From Fibrobacter sp. (GTDB lineage Bacteria; Fibrobacterota; Fibrobacteria; Fibrobacterales; Fibrobacteraceae), in the NCBI GenBank assembly GCA_017526585.1, contig JAFXRC010000043.1, positions 1 through 64,000 on the forward strand: a DNA stretch of 64,000 nt. The letters run 5' to 3'. The stretch's first letter is position 1; each line of letters begins with the position of its first letter. A program made the translations under genes and the position numbers. Of the stretch, positions 10,231 through 17,712 are shown piece after piece. Below the pieces are notes generated by a model that worked only from the letters and a program-made list of their open reading frames with translations, searched no databases and was not told where the DNA came from.

Positions 10231-10304
10231 AATACTTTTACAATCTAACCCTTGCCAATTTTTGTTCCTTTTCTAATTTCCGTCTGAGAGTCCCAAAACC
10301 TCCG

Positions 10305-10335
10305 AAACACCTGTGAAATAAACAGGTGTTTTTTT
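10305..10335 (+). terminator. Terminator-like hairpin in the leader of the rpn-like gene
   Basis: Stem AAACACCTG (10305-10313) and CAGGTGTTT (10323-10331), then an unbroken T run to 10335. It lies upstream of, and in the same direction as, the start at 10378. It may attenuate transcription entering the gene, or end a small upstream RNA. The fold is visible; the function is inferred. Confidence 0.6.
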
Positions 10336-10377
10336 CATCAAGGGTGTTCTCTGCCCTACAACGAACGGAGGTTCATC

Positions 10378-11367
10378 ATGAATAGAGAACAGTACGCAGC
10401 CATGCTGCAAAAAATCAACGAGACCCGCGTCGCCAACGGAGATGTTGCCGCTTGCATCGAGGAATTCCGCAAGAAGTACAAGTATGTTTATGTCTACAAC
10501 GATTCTTGCTTCAAGAAAATCTTCGGAGCGTATGCAAATCGAGACATGGCAGCAAGCTTCTTGAATGCGGTTCTTAAACTGGAAGGTCCCAATTGCATCC
10601 GTAGTCTGGATTTCATTGATCCTTCGGTTCCCGGCGGACCGTTCGTCAAAAGCGTTACATCGGATTTGGTCGCACTGAACCAAGACAAGAATCGCATTGT
10701 CATTGAAGTGCAGCATAAAGGCGATGACTCCTTCAAGGATAGGCTGGTGTTCTATACGGCTTGCCACACCTTGCAAAACAAGGTGCCGGGGCAAATCTAC
10801 GCGCTCCGGAATATGGATTTTATCGCGCTTCAGATGTTCGATTCCTATCCTGAATCCAATGATTACAGGCACTGTGTGCAGCTCAAGAATCAGAACAACG
10901 AGGTTTTCTTTGGCAAGCACATGCTCACAATCGTCGAGGTTGCCAAGTTTATCAAGGGCGATTACAGAATGGATGAAAGTCGGCTCGCCTGTTGGTTGCG
11001 CGCAATCGAGTGCATCAACAACGAGCAGGATCTTGACGAAAACGCCTTCATGGCTAATGTGCTCCACTTGCAAAATGCCGCCAAGTTGAGTAATTTTGAT
11101 ATGGGATTCCTTGTCTCGGAGGCTAAATTCATGTCAGACCAAGCATATACACTGGAGATAGAGCGAAAAGAAGCTCGCGCCGAAGGCCGAGCTGAAGGCC
11201 GAGTCGAGGGGCTTGCTGAAGGTCGCGTAGAAGGTCGTGTTGAAGAACGACATGAATTGGCAAAACGCAAGCTGCAAAAGGGAACCTCTTCGGTCGAAGA
11301 GATTGCGGAGGATTTTTCCTTATCTGTCGATGAGGTGATTCAGCTGAAAAAGTCCCTAGGATTATAG
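10378..11367 (+). CDS. Rpn family PD-(D/E)XK nuclease / putative transposase
   Basis: 329 residues. The N-terminal PD-(D/E)XK fold is recognisable: FKKIFG near residue 41, then VTSDLVALNQDKNRIVIEVQ, where the Asp and the E-x-Q supply the family's active site, followed by an F-x-D-R-L-V-F-Y-T motif. This is the Rpn (recombination-promoting nuclease, PDDEXK_2) family, which often occurs in many dispersed copies per genome. A degenerate tetrapeptide-type repeat rich in E-G-R-(A/V) follows at about residues 262-288, then a C-terminal helical segment (SSVEEIAEDFSLSVDEVIQL) that resembles a helix-turn-helix. The start is supported by CGGAGG at 10364-10369. The gene is isolated and flanked by hairpins on both sides, consistent with a self-contained mobile or formerly mobile gene (inference). 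Confidence 0.85.
   Translation: MNREQYAAMLQKINETRVANGDVAACIEEFRKKYKYVYVYNDSCFKKIFGAYANRDMAASFLNAVLKLEGPNCIRSLDFIDPSVPGGPFVKSVTSDLVALNQDKNRIVIEVQHKGDDSFKDRLVFYTACHTLQNKVPGQIYALRNMDFIALQMFDSYPESNDYRHCVQLKNQNNEVFFGKHMLTIVEVAKFIKGDYRMDESRLACWLRAIECINNEQDLDENAFMANVLHLQNAAKLSNFDMGFLVSEAKFMSDQAYTLEIERKEARAEGRAEGRVEGLAEGRVEGRVEERHELAKRKLQKGTSSVEEIAEDFSLSVDEVIQLKKSLGL
11172..11252 (+). repeat. 12-bp degenerate repeat encoding EGR(A/V) units
   Basis: Near-tandem GAAGGCCGAGCT-type units (GARGGYCGNGYN) inside the rpn-like gene. They encode the E-G-R-(A/V) run typical of Rpn-family C-terminal linkers. This is a slippage-prone tract where copy number may vary between paralogues. Confidence 0.7.
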
Positions 11368-11378
11368 ATTCTCCAAAC

Positions 11379-11420
11379 CGTGTTCAGGAACGTTAACATC
11401 CTGAACACGATGGCTTTTTT
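11379..11420 (+). terminator. Terminator-like hairpin after the rpn-like gene
   Basis: Perfect 11-bp stem CGTGTTCAGGA (11379-11389) / TCCTGAACACG (11399-11409), then ATGGC and a six-T run. The T run is offset by five bases, so termination may be imperfect. It begins 12 nt after the stop codon. Confidence 0.65.
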
Positions 11421-11480
11421 AAACATTTTTTACAGGTTCGGGGCTTCATGTATGTAAACGAGTTGCCTTTTACCTGATTT

Positions 11481-11514
11481 TTGTCACCAAATTGTCATTT
11501 TTTTATTCTATATT
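11481..11514 (+). promoter_or_regulatory. Candidate tex promoter
   Basis: TTGTCA (11481-11486), 17 nt, TATTCT (11504-11509) fits a sigma-70-like arrangement. It overlaps a TCTATATT box at 11507-11514 shared with other upstream regions in the window. The resulting leader of about 100 nt contains short self-complementary stretches (GGGTACCC; AGGG-CTTTAAGA-CCCT). Confidence 0.35.
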
Positions 11515-11621
11515 CCCTTTACCCCGCGAAATGACTCATGGGGTACCCTGCACCGCGGTGTCGGGTTGAACTTAGGGCTTTAAGACCCTCGAACCGAAAT
11601 ATATAACGGAAACTACATATT

Positions 11622-14030
11622 ATGGATTTTTCTGCAATTATTGCCGAAGAGCTTAACCTTGAAGTATGGCGCGTCGCGAAGGCGCTCGAACTGATGGACC
11701 AGGGTGGTACCATCCCTTTTATCGCCCGTTACCGTAAAGACCAGACGGGCACGTTGAACGAAATTGAACTGCGCGACATCAGCCACCGTCGCGACTACCT
11801 GCAGGAACTGGTGGACCGCAAGGAAACGGTTCTCAAGAGCATCGAAGAACAGGGTAAGCTTACTCCCGAACTCAAGGCTCAAATCGAAGCCTGTAAGGAC
11901 AAGACCCTCCTCGAAGATATTTACGCCCCGTATAAGCCCAAGAAGCGCACGCGCGCGACTGCTGCAAAGGAACTGGGTCTCGAACCGCTCGCTCGCCTCA
12001 TGTGGGCGCAGGAAGAAACGGGCAACACAGCAGAACAGATTGCCCTGATTTACCTGTCCGAAGAAAAGGGCCTTGCCGACCCGAAGGCAGCCCTGAAGGG
12101 TGCCGCCGACATTTTGGCCGAAGAAGTGGCCGACAATACCGAATTCCGTCAGTACCTGCGCAACAAGATGGAAAAGACGGGCGTCATGATTTCCAAGGTC
12201 AAGAAGGATTTCGAAAAAGAAGAGACCAAGTTCAAGGATTACTACGACTACAGCGAACAGGTGTCCAAGATTCCGAGCCACCGTATGCTCGCGCTGCGCC
12301 GAGGCGAAAAGGAAAAGGTGCTCCGTCTTTCTATAGAAGTGCCGAACGAAGAAATGGTCGGTTATCTCAAGACCCAGATTATCAAGGGCAACACCACCTG
12401 GACTCCGTACCTGGAAGCCATGTGCCAGGACGCCTGGGAACGCTTGCTCCAGCCGAGCATGGAAAGCGAAGTGCGCTTGATGCTCAAGGACGCCGCCGAA
12501 GAAGAAGCCTTCAAGGTGTTCAGCAAGAACCTGCAAGATGTATTGCTCGCAGCACCTGCCGGTCACAAGGCTGTGCTCGCCCTCGACCCGGGTTTCCGTA
12601 CGGGTTGCAAGGTGGCTGTGCTCGACGAAAATGGCAAGTTCATGGACCACGGCATTATCAAGCCGCACGAACCGTGGAACGACAAGGCCGGTGCCGCCGT
12701 TTACCTGATGGGCCTCATCGACAAGTACAAGATTGACTTGATTGCAATCGGTAACGGTACCGCTAGCCGCGAAACGGACGCCTTCTGCGCCGAGATGTCT
12801 GCCAAGTTCAAGGGCAAAGTTCCGCCGCGCGTGATCGTTTCTGAAGCGGGCGCTTCTGTGTACAGCGCAAGCATGATCGCTATCCAGGAATTCCCGAAGG
12901 AAGACGTGACGACCCGTGGCGCCATCTCGATTGGCCGCCGTCTGCAGGACCCGCTGGCCGAATTGGTGAAGGTGGACCCGCAGTCCATTGGCGTGGGCCA
13001 GTACCAGCACGACGTGAACCAGCGCGAACTCAAGAAGCGCCTGGACGAAGTGGTGGAAAGCTGCGTGAACATGGTCGGTGTCGACGTGAACAGCGCTTCT
13101 GCTCCGCTGCTTTCTCACGTGGCAGGCCTTAGCAATACTTTGTCCGAAGCGATTGTGAAATACCGCGAAGAAAACGGTGCCTATGCTAGCCGCGAAGCCT
13201 TGAAGAACGTGAAGGGCTTTGGCCCGAAGGCCTTTGAACAGGCTGCTGGCTTTATGCGCATTCCGGGTGCTGAAAACCCGCTGGACGACTCTGCCGTGCA
13301 CCCCGAAAACTACGCCCTTGTCGAAAAGATGGCTGAAAAGGCTGGCGTGTCTGTGAAGGACATGGTGGGTAACGCCGAAGCCGTGAAGGCAATCAACCTC
13401 GAAGAATTCCTCTCAGACGAAGTGGGTAAGGCGACCTTGGACGATATCATCAAGGAACTCCAGAAGCCGAGCCGCGACCCGCGTAAGGAATTCCGCTACG
13501 CCAAATTCGACGATAAGATTCGCACCATTCAGGACCTGATTACGGGCAGCTGGATGGAAGGTGTCGTGACGAACGTGGCAAACTTCGGTGCCTTCGTGGA
13601 TATCGGTGTTCACCAGGACGGCCTCGTGCACGTTTCCGAAATCAGCGACAAGTTCGTGGAAGACGCCAAGACGGTGCTTACCGTGGGCGATATCGTGAAG
13701 GTGCGCGTCGTTGCAGTTGACGTGGGGCAGAAGCGTATTAGCCTTTCGATGAAGCAGGAATCTACCGATGGTGTCGCAGGTGCCGGTGCAAATGGCCCGC
13801 GTGGCCAGCGCGCTGGTGGAAACCGCGGCGGATTCGGTGGCCACGGCCGCGACGGTGGTCGCGGCAATGCCCGCCCGCAGGGCGGCATCCAGGGCCATGC
13901 TACGCTTGCGGACCTCAAGGCGAAAATCGCAGGCAAGGATCGTCCGGGTTCCGCACCGAAGAAACCCGCCCCGGTTCAAGTCGGTAAACTCAACTCCATG
14001 CTGAAACAGATTATGAAGAAAGCGAAGTAG
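11622..14030 (+). CDS. tex: Tex family transcription accessory / S1 RNA-binding protein
   Basis: 802 residues, the expected length for Tex. It shows the Tex N-terminal helical domain (IPFIARYRKDQTG near 27-39, LLEDIYAPYKPKKRTRA), the YqgF-like RNase H fold core (LALDPGFRTGCKVAVLD), the helix-hairpin-helix region (SREALKNVKGFGPKAFEQAAGF), and an S1 domain at about 643-711 (GVVTNVANFGAFVDIGVHQDGLVHVS). A Gly/Arg-rich tract at about 725-757 is an extra nucleic-acid-binding tail. Tex proteins bind nucleic acid and affect transcription and ribosome function in the cytoplasm. The gene stands alone between terminators. GGAAAC upstream gives weak start support, but the N-terminus aligns with the family. 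Confidence 0.97.
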   Translation: MDFSAIIAEELNLEVWRVAKALELMDQGGTIPFIARYRKDQTGTLNEIELRDISHRRDYLQELVDRKETVLKSIEEQGKLTPELKAQIEACKDKTLLEDIYAPYKPKKRTRATAAKELGLEPLARLMWAQEETGNTAEQIALIYLSEEKGLADPKAALKGAADILAEEVADNTEFRQYLRNKMEKTGVMISKVKKDFEKEETKFKDYYDYSEQVSKIPSHRMLALRRGEKEKVLRLSIEVPNEEMVGYLKTQIIKGNTTWTPYLEAMCQDAWERLLQPSMESEVRLMLKDAAEEEAFKVFSKNLQDVLLAAPAGHKAVLALDPGFRTGCKVAVLDENGKFMDHGIIKPHEPWNDKAGAAVYLMGLIDKYKIDLIAIGNGTASRETDAFCAEMSAKFKGKVPPRVIVSEAGASVYSASMIAIQEFPKEDVTTRGAISIGRRLQDPLAELVKVDPQSIGVGQYQHDVNQRELKKRLDEVVESCVNMVGVDVNSASAPLLSHVAGLSNTLSEAIVKYREENGAYASREALKNVKGFGPKAFEQAAGFMRIPGAENPLDDSAVHPENYALVEKMAEKAGVSVKDMVGNAEAVKAINLEEFLSDEVGKATLDDIIKELQKPSRDPRKEFRYAKFDDKIRTIQDLITGSWMEGVVTNVANFGAFVDIGVHQDGLVHVSEISDKFVEDAKTVLTVGDIVKVRVVAVDVGQKRISLSMKQESTDGVAGAGANGPRGQRAGGNRGGFGGHGRDGGRGNARPQGGIQGHATLADLKAKIAGKDRPGSAPKKPAPVQVGKLNSMLKQIMKKAK

Positions 14031-14079
14031 TGCAACGCGAAGTAGCTTTTTTCTCTGTGTAAACATTTCTTCTCAATGG

Positions 14080-14106
14080 AAGGCCGCCTTTGGCGGCCTT
14101 TTTTTG
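14080..14106 (+). terminator. tex terminator
   Basis: Perfect 9-bp stem AAGGCCGCC / GGCGGCCTT with a TTT loop (14080-14100), then TTTTT. It lies 50 nt after the tex stop. Confidence 0.9.
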
Positions 14107-14203
14107 TGATTTTTGTCAAAAAGGCACACAGTATAGACCCTTGGGTGTGTAAAAATTTTCTCGGTGTATTGCTTTCTGTGTAAAAATTATTTATTTTAGA
14201 ATT

Positions 14204-15046
14204 ATGTGTATTGCGCTAGAACATCTGTTTGATTATGACGACTTCCGCAAGTTCCTGCAAGACTACTTTGAGGAACAGAAGAAAATGCGGGCCGTCTTTT
14301 CTCACCGATTCTTCGCAGCGAAGGCGGGCTTCAGCAGTTCCTCTTACTGCCTGAACGTGATTCGCGGGCGCTTTAATCTGACTCCCAAATCAATCGATAA
14401 AATTGCAAAGGCGATGGACTTTGAACCTTTGCAGAAGTCGTACTTCGAGGCGCTGGTCCAGTACAACCAAGCGCAGCAGGTAGACGAGCGCGAAAACGCC
14501 TGGGAACAGATTGTCCAGATTAGAAAGCAGATAGAATTTACACACATTACGACACGCGAGCAGGCCTACTTTAGCAAGTGGTACTATCCGGTGGTGCGCG
14601 AAATGGCCGTGAATGCCGACTGGCACGACGACTACATGGTGCTTGCGCGAATGCTCACTCCGCAGATCACGACCGAAGAGGCGCGTGATGCAGTCAAGAA
14701 ATTACTGGAATGGAACCTGCTGAAGAAAGTGGGGGACCATTACGAAGAAACTTCGCAGATGCTGGATGCCGCCGAGATTCCGCCGATTGCACTCCGGCAG
14801 ATTCGCCGCGAGTACATTCAGCATGCCATTGGCGCCGTGGAATCGATGCCCAAGGACGAACGCTTTGCGGCATTCACGACACTCGCCATGAGTGAAAGTT
14901 CCTATAACTACGCGGTTGAAGTGTTGGAAGAGGCTCGCAAGAAAATTATCGCCAAGGCGGCGAACGACCCTAATGTGGAGCGGGTTTACGAAATGATGCT
15001 TGTGGCGTTCCCCATGAGCAAGAAGATTGAAAAGGAGGCTAAGTGA
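14204..15046 (+). CDS. TIGR02147 family protein (DUF4423), putative regulator
   Basis: 280 residues with the family's opening layout (FDYDDFRKFLQDYFEEQKK), followed by a segment that reads like a Cro/CI-type helix-turn-helix (residues about 31-70: FSHRFFAAKAGFSSSSYCLN, then LTPKSIDKIAKAMDF), and a long alpha-helical remainder with YFSKWYYPVVREM and the family-typical SSYNYAVEVLEEARKKI near the end. TIGR02147 was defined as a large paralogous family in Fibrobacter succinogenes with relatives in a few other lineages; its function is not established. The next gene, a lipoprotein, starts within 4 nt of this stop, so I infer a regulator-lipoprotein pair. The intergenic region upstream is A/T-rich, with TTATTTTAGAATT just before ATG14204. 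Confidence 0.85.
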   Translation: MCIALEHLFDYDDFRKFLQDYFEEQKKMRAVFSHRFFAAKAGFSSSSYCLNVIRGRFNLTPKSIDKIAKAMDFEPLQKSYFEALVQYNQAQQVDERENAWEQIVQIRKQIEFTHITTREQAYFSKWYYPVVREMAVNADWHDDYMVLARMLTPQITTEEARDAVKKLLEWNLLKKVGDHYEETSQMLDAAEIPPIALRQIRREYIQHAIGAVESMPKDERFAAFTTLAMSESSYNYAVEVLEEARKKIIAKAANDPNVERVYEMMLVAFPMSKKIEKEAK

Positions 15047-16494
15047 TGCACGATTTGTACAAACACGCCTCTGCTGTGGCTGTTTTAGCTTTTTGGGCTG
15101 CCGGACTTTCGGCCTGCTCTTCTGAGAGCAAGGATGTGGCCGGTGGTGTGACCGATATTGGAAATTCCGTGGCAAGCGGTGTCGTTGTGACCGAGGCGAA
15201 TATGCCGGCGGCTTATGCCCGCGTGGTTGCTTATTACGATAGCTGGGACAAGACTTCCATTGAAGACTCGGTGGAGACGAAGGCCGATGCGGATGGAAAG
15301 TTCAACTTGAACTTCGACAGTACGCGTTCGGTGGTGCTCTATGCTGAAAACGATGGGGAGTCTGGTCTTTCCCGTATGCAGAGTCCGGAAAATGCCCTGG
15401 TGATGGTGGGACATCCGCGTAGGCTCGAAAGTAGCGTTGCTTCGGCAAGTTCTGGCTATATGCGCATTGTGGGTAGCAACGAGACTGCTGCTGTGAATGC
15501 CGACGGTTCCTTTGCTTTCGATGCGATGCCCGTGGGTGAAATCTCGCTGGTGTATGTGGCGAGTGAACAACCGCAGGCACGCTTCGACTTCATGACGGCT
15601 GTCGTGGGTGATACGCTCAAGATTCCGGCTCTTGAAGAACTCGCCAAGAACGATGGCTGGCTCACGATTTCGGATTACCGCTACTATAGTGGAGCCTCTT
15701 TCGGTGGCATCATGGTGGATGTGCCCGAAGGTCTGGTCGTCCCGCAGAAGGAAATCCCGAAAGATACGGTCAAGCCGCTTCCGATTGTGCCCGATCCTGC
15801 AACAACGGATACTGTCGCGGTCGATACCACGGAAGAGCTTGCCGTTTCTTTGGTCCTCCACATGGATGGCAAGGATGACCAGATTGAAATCCGTGACAAT
15901 GACGGCTCAATTGCCGATACTGTGACCTATGTGGAAGGCGTATCGGGCAAGGGTATCTTGCTGAAGGTGGGTCAGTATATTGAAGTGGGTGAAATCGATC
16001 CCTGCGCCGGTGACTTTACGATGACGGCATGGACTAAATGGGGTGGTTTCCGCGGTGATGGCATTTATCAGATCCTCTTTGCGGAACGTTCGGACTGGAA
16101 TTCCGGATTGTCTAGGTTCCAGCTGCAGTACGAGATTATGACAAGTTCCATTACGGCCGTTGGCGATGGTGCCGACTTTACAGGGTACGGTTATGCTTGG
16201 CTTGCCAGGGGAAATGTGGAACGCGGCGGTTCGTTGCCGATGAATGAATGGGCTCACATGGCGCTCGTCTACGAAGGTGGCAACCTGTACTTATACATCA
16301 ATGGCGTGCTTGCCAGCGACGAGGCTGGAGTTCCGTTTAAGCCGAAAAACACTACGGAGCCCGTGCCTTTCCGCATCGGTGGTTCCGAAGTGCCGAACGA
16401 CACTTGGAACGGCGCCATCGACGAAGTGCGCATCGAATCGGTCGCGCACAACGCCGAGTGGGTCAAGGCCGAATACGAAAAATACGCGAAATAG
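15046..16494 (+). CDS. Lipoprotein with LamG/ConA-like C-terminal domain
   Basis: I place the start at ATG15046, overlapping the upstream TGA by one base. AGGAGG at 15033-15038 is 7 nt away, which fits better than the GTG at 15043. The signal peptide ends in a lipobox LSAC (Cys24). Residues about 40-240 hold two carboxypeptidase-regulatory/Ig-like segments (SGVVVTEANMPAAYARV; AVNADGSFAFDAMPVGEISL). A Pro/Thr-rich linker with VPDPATTDTVAVDTTE follows, then a LamG (concanavalin A-like) domain at about 265-480 (FTMTAWTKWGG, NEWAHMALVYEGGNLYLYIN, GAIDEVRIESVA). It probably binds glycan or protein at the cell surface; no enzyme residues are apparent. It is coupled to the TIGR02147 gene and ends at a shared bidirectional terminator. 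Confidence 0.85.
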   Translation: MHDLYKHASAVAVLAFWAAGLSACSSESKDVAGGVTDIGNSVASGVVVTEANMPAAYARVVAYYDSWDKTSIEDSVETKADADGKFNLNFDSTRSVVLYAENDGESGLSRMQSPENALVMVGHPRRLESSVASASSGYMRIVGSNETAAVNADGSFAFDAMPVGEISLVYVASEQPQARFDFMTAVVGDTLKIPALEELAKNDGWLTISDYRYYSGASFGGIMVDVPEGLVVPQKEIPKDTVKPLPIVPDPATTDTVAVDTTEELAVSLVLHMDGKDDQIEIRDNDGSIADTVTYVEGVSGKGILLKVGQYIEVGEIDPCAGDFTMTAWTKWGGFRGDGIYQILFAERSDWNSGLSRFQLQYEIMTSSITAVGDGADFTGYGYAWLARGNVERGGSLPMNEWAHMALVYEGGNLYLYINGVLASDEAGVPFKPKNTTEPVPFRIGGSEVPNDTWNGAIDEVRIESVAHNAEWVKAEYEKYAK

Positions 16495-16502
16495 CAATCC
16501 AT

Positions 16503-16536
16503 AAAAAAGAGCTCTGTCTAAAAGACAGAGCTTTAA
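16503..16536. terminator. Bidirectional terminator
   Basis: Perfect 10-bp stem AGCTCTGTCT (16510-16519) / AGACAGAGCT (16523-16532) with an AAA loop. An A run on the left and T-rich sequence on the right allow it to serve both the lipoprotein gene (plus) and the ferredoxin gene (minus). Confidence 0.8.
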
Positions 16537-16572
16537 AAGTTTTCGGTAGACGGCGACTCGCGTCGCAACTTA

Positions 16573-16770
16573 CTACTCGTACTTAATCACGCCGGCCGGG
16601 CAGCCGTCAGCAGCGTCCTTGATTTCGCTTTCGTAAGCAGAATAGTCAACACCTTCCTTGACCTTCATCTTCTCGGGAACTTCGAACACTGCGTCGCAAG
16701 TAGCTTCGCAAGCGCCGCAGGAAACGCACTCGTCGTTGGATTCGTCGAGCCAAACTTTCGTGATTGCCAT
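16573..16770 (-). CDS. Single-cluster [4Fe-4S] ferredoxin
   Basis: 65 residues with a CVSCGAC motif (Cys15, 18, 21) and a distal Cys in ADGCPAGVI (Cys57), giving a complete four-Cys ligand set for one [4Fe-4S] cluster; Cys25 is extra. The acidic composition fits a soluble low-potential electron carrier in the cytoplasm. AGAGG precedes the start on the minus strand. The gene is divergent from argB across about 150 nt and converges with the lipoprotein gene at a shared terminator. The partner enzymes cannot be told from this context. Confidence 0.93.
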   Translation of the reverse strand: MAITKVWLDESNDECVSCGACEATCDAVFEVPEKMKVKEGVDYSAYESEIKDAADGCPAGVIKYE

Positions 16771-16844
16771 AATATACCTCTTTGTGTCTTGGTTGAGTTT
16801 ATATACGCAATATAATAAAATCTTGTTCTGTAAAAAAAGGAAAA

Positions 16845-16883
16845 GTTGAAAATTTTTCTAAATTTCACACCAAAAATTTCAAC
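16845..16883. promoter_or_regulatory. Inverted repeat in the ferredoxin/argB divergent region
   Basis: GTTGAAAATTTTT (16845-16857) and AAAAATTTCAAC (16872-16883) are complementary apart from one bulged base, and a further TTTCA half-site lies at 16863-16867. TGAA/TTCA half-sites in A/T-rich DNA recall arginine-repressor boxes, but the match is loose. Candidate operator for argBD or for the divergent ferredoxin gene. Confidence 0.3.
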
Positions 16884-16920
16884 TGTCTAACAAGACAAAA
16901 CGAGAGGAATTCACCGAACG

Positions 16921-17712
16921 ATGAAGAAGGTGGTTGTAAAAATTGGTGGCAGCCTGGCGATTGACGAAGCCAAGCTGGCTGATTTTGTGTCGGCAGTCTC
17001 TACACTCCCCGGTAGTGGCTGTCAGGTGGCCGTGGTTCACGGTGGTGGCAAGGATATCAACGAAAATATCGCCTTGCTCAAGGAACAACCGACATTCATC
17101 GACGGGCTCCGAGTCACGACCCCCGGCATCATGAAGATGGTCGAGATGACCCTCTCGGGCCACGTGAACAAGAAGCTTGTGCGCATGCTCCTGAACAACG
17201 GTTGCGGTGCCGTCGGTATTTCGGGCGTAGACGCGAACTTGTTCCAGGTGGAAAAGAAGCAGGGCAAGGTGGACCTTGGCTTGGTGGGCGAAATCAAGAA
17301 GGTGAACCCGGGCATTGTGACCGCGCTCTGGGGTGCGGGGTTTGTTCCCGTGGTGAGCCCGATTTCAATCGGTCCAGATGCTAACGGCAAGGTTGTGAGC
17401 TGGAACGTGAACGCAGACACCGCTGCAAGCGAACTGGCTGTGGCGCTCGAGGCCGACCAGTTCGTGCTGGTGAGCGACGTGCCGGGCGTGATGGACGAAA
17501 ACAAGAATGTAATTCCCGAACTGAGCGAAGCGGACGCTGAAAAGCTGATCGAGGCTGGCGTCATCTCCGGCGGTATGATTCCCAAAGTCCGCGAGAGTTT
17601 CAAGTCGATCCGACGAGGACTCAAGAGCATCCACATCGTGGGTTGGAAGGACGCGGAACACTTTGGCAAACAAATTAATGGAGATTTAAACTATGGCACA
17701 ATCTTGCGCTAA
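16921..17712 (+). CDS. argB: Acetylglutamate kinase
   Basis: 263 residues, the normal size for ArgB, which phosphorylates N-acetyl-L-glutamate in arginine synthesis. It has the amino-acid kinase fold motifs VVKIGGSLA near the N-terminus, VVHGGGKDIN, and FIDGLRVTTP (the acetylglutamate loop). The nucleotide-site region NVNADTAASELAVALEAD and VLVSDVPGVM are intact, as is the C-terminal GGMIPKV. GAGAGG precedes ATG16921. The 3' end overlaps argD by 20 nt, so the two steps (kinase and aminotransferase) are co-translated; argC and argJ are not in the window. Confidence 0.97.
   Translation: MKKVVVKIGGSLAIDEAKLADFVSAVSTLPGSGCQVAVVHGGGKDINENIALLKEQPTFIDGLRVTTPGIMKMVEMTLSGHVNKKLVRMLLNNGCGAVGISGVDANLFQVEKKQGKVDLGLVGEIKKVNPGIVTALWGAGFVPVVSPISIGPDANGKVVSWNVNADTAASELAVALEADQFVLVSDVPGVMDENKNVIPELSEADAEKLIEAGVISGGMIPKVRESFKSIRRGLKSIHIVGWKDAEHFGKQINGDLNYGTILR

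Noticed and set aside
11172..11252. Reading the EGR repeats as phage tail-fibre or CRISPR-like repeats
   Set aside because: They are in-frame linker codons of an Rpn protein, too short and degenerate for CRISPR and without spacers.
11613..13301. 562-codon minus-strand ORF within tex
   Set aside because: Antisense to an intact Tex protein; composition is that of a shadow frame.
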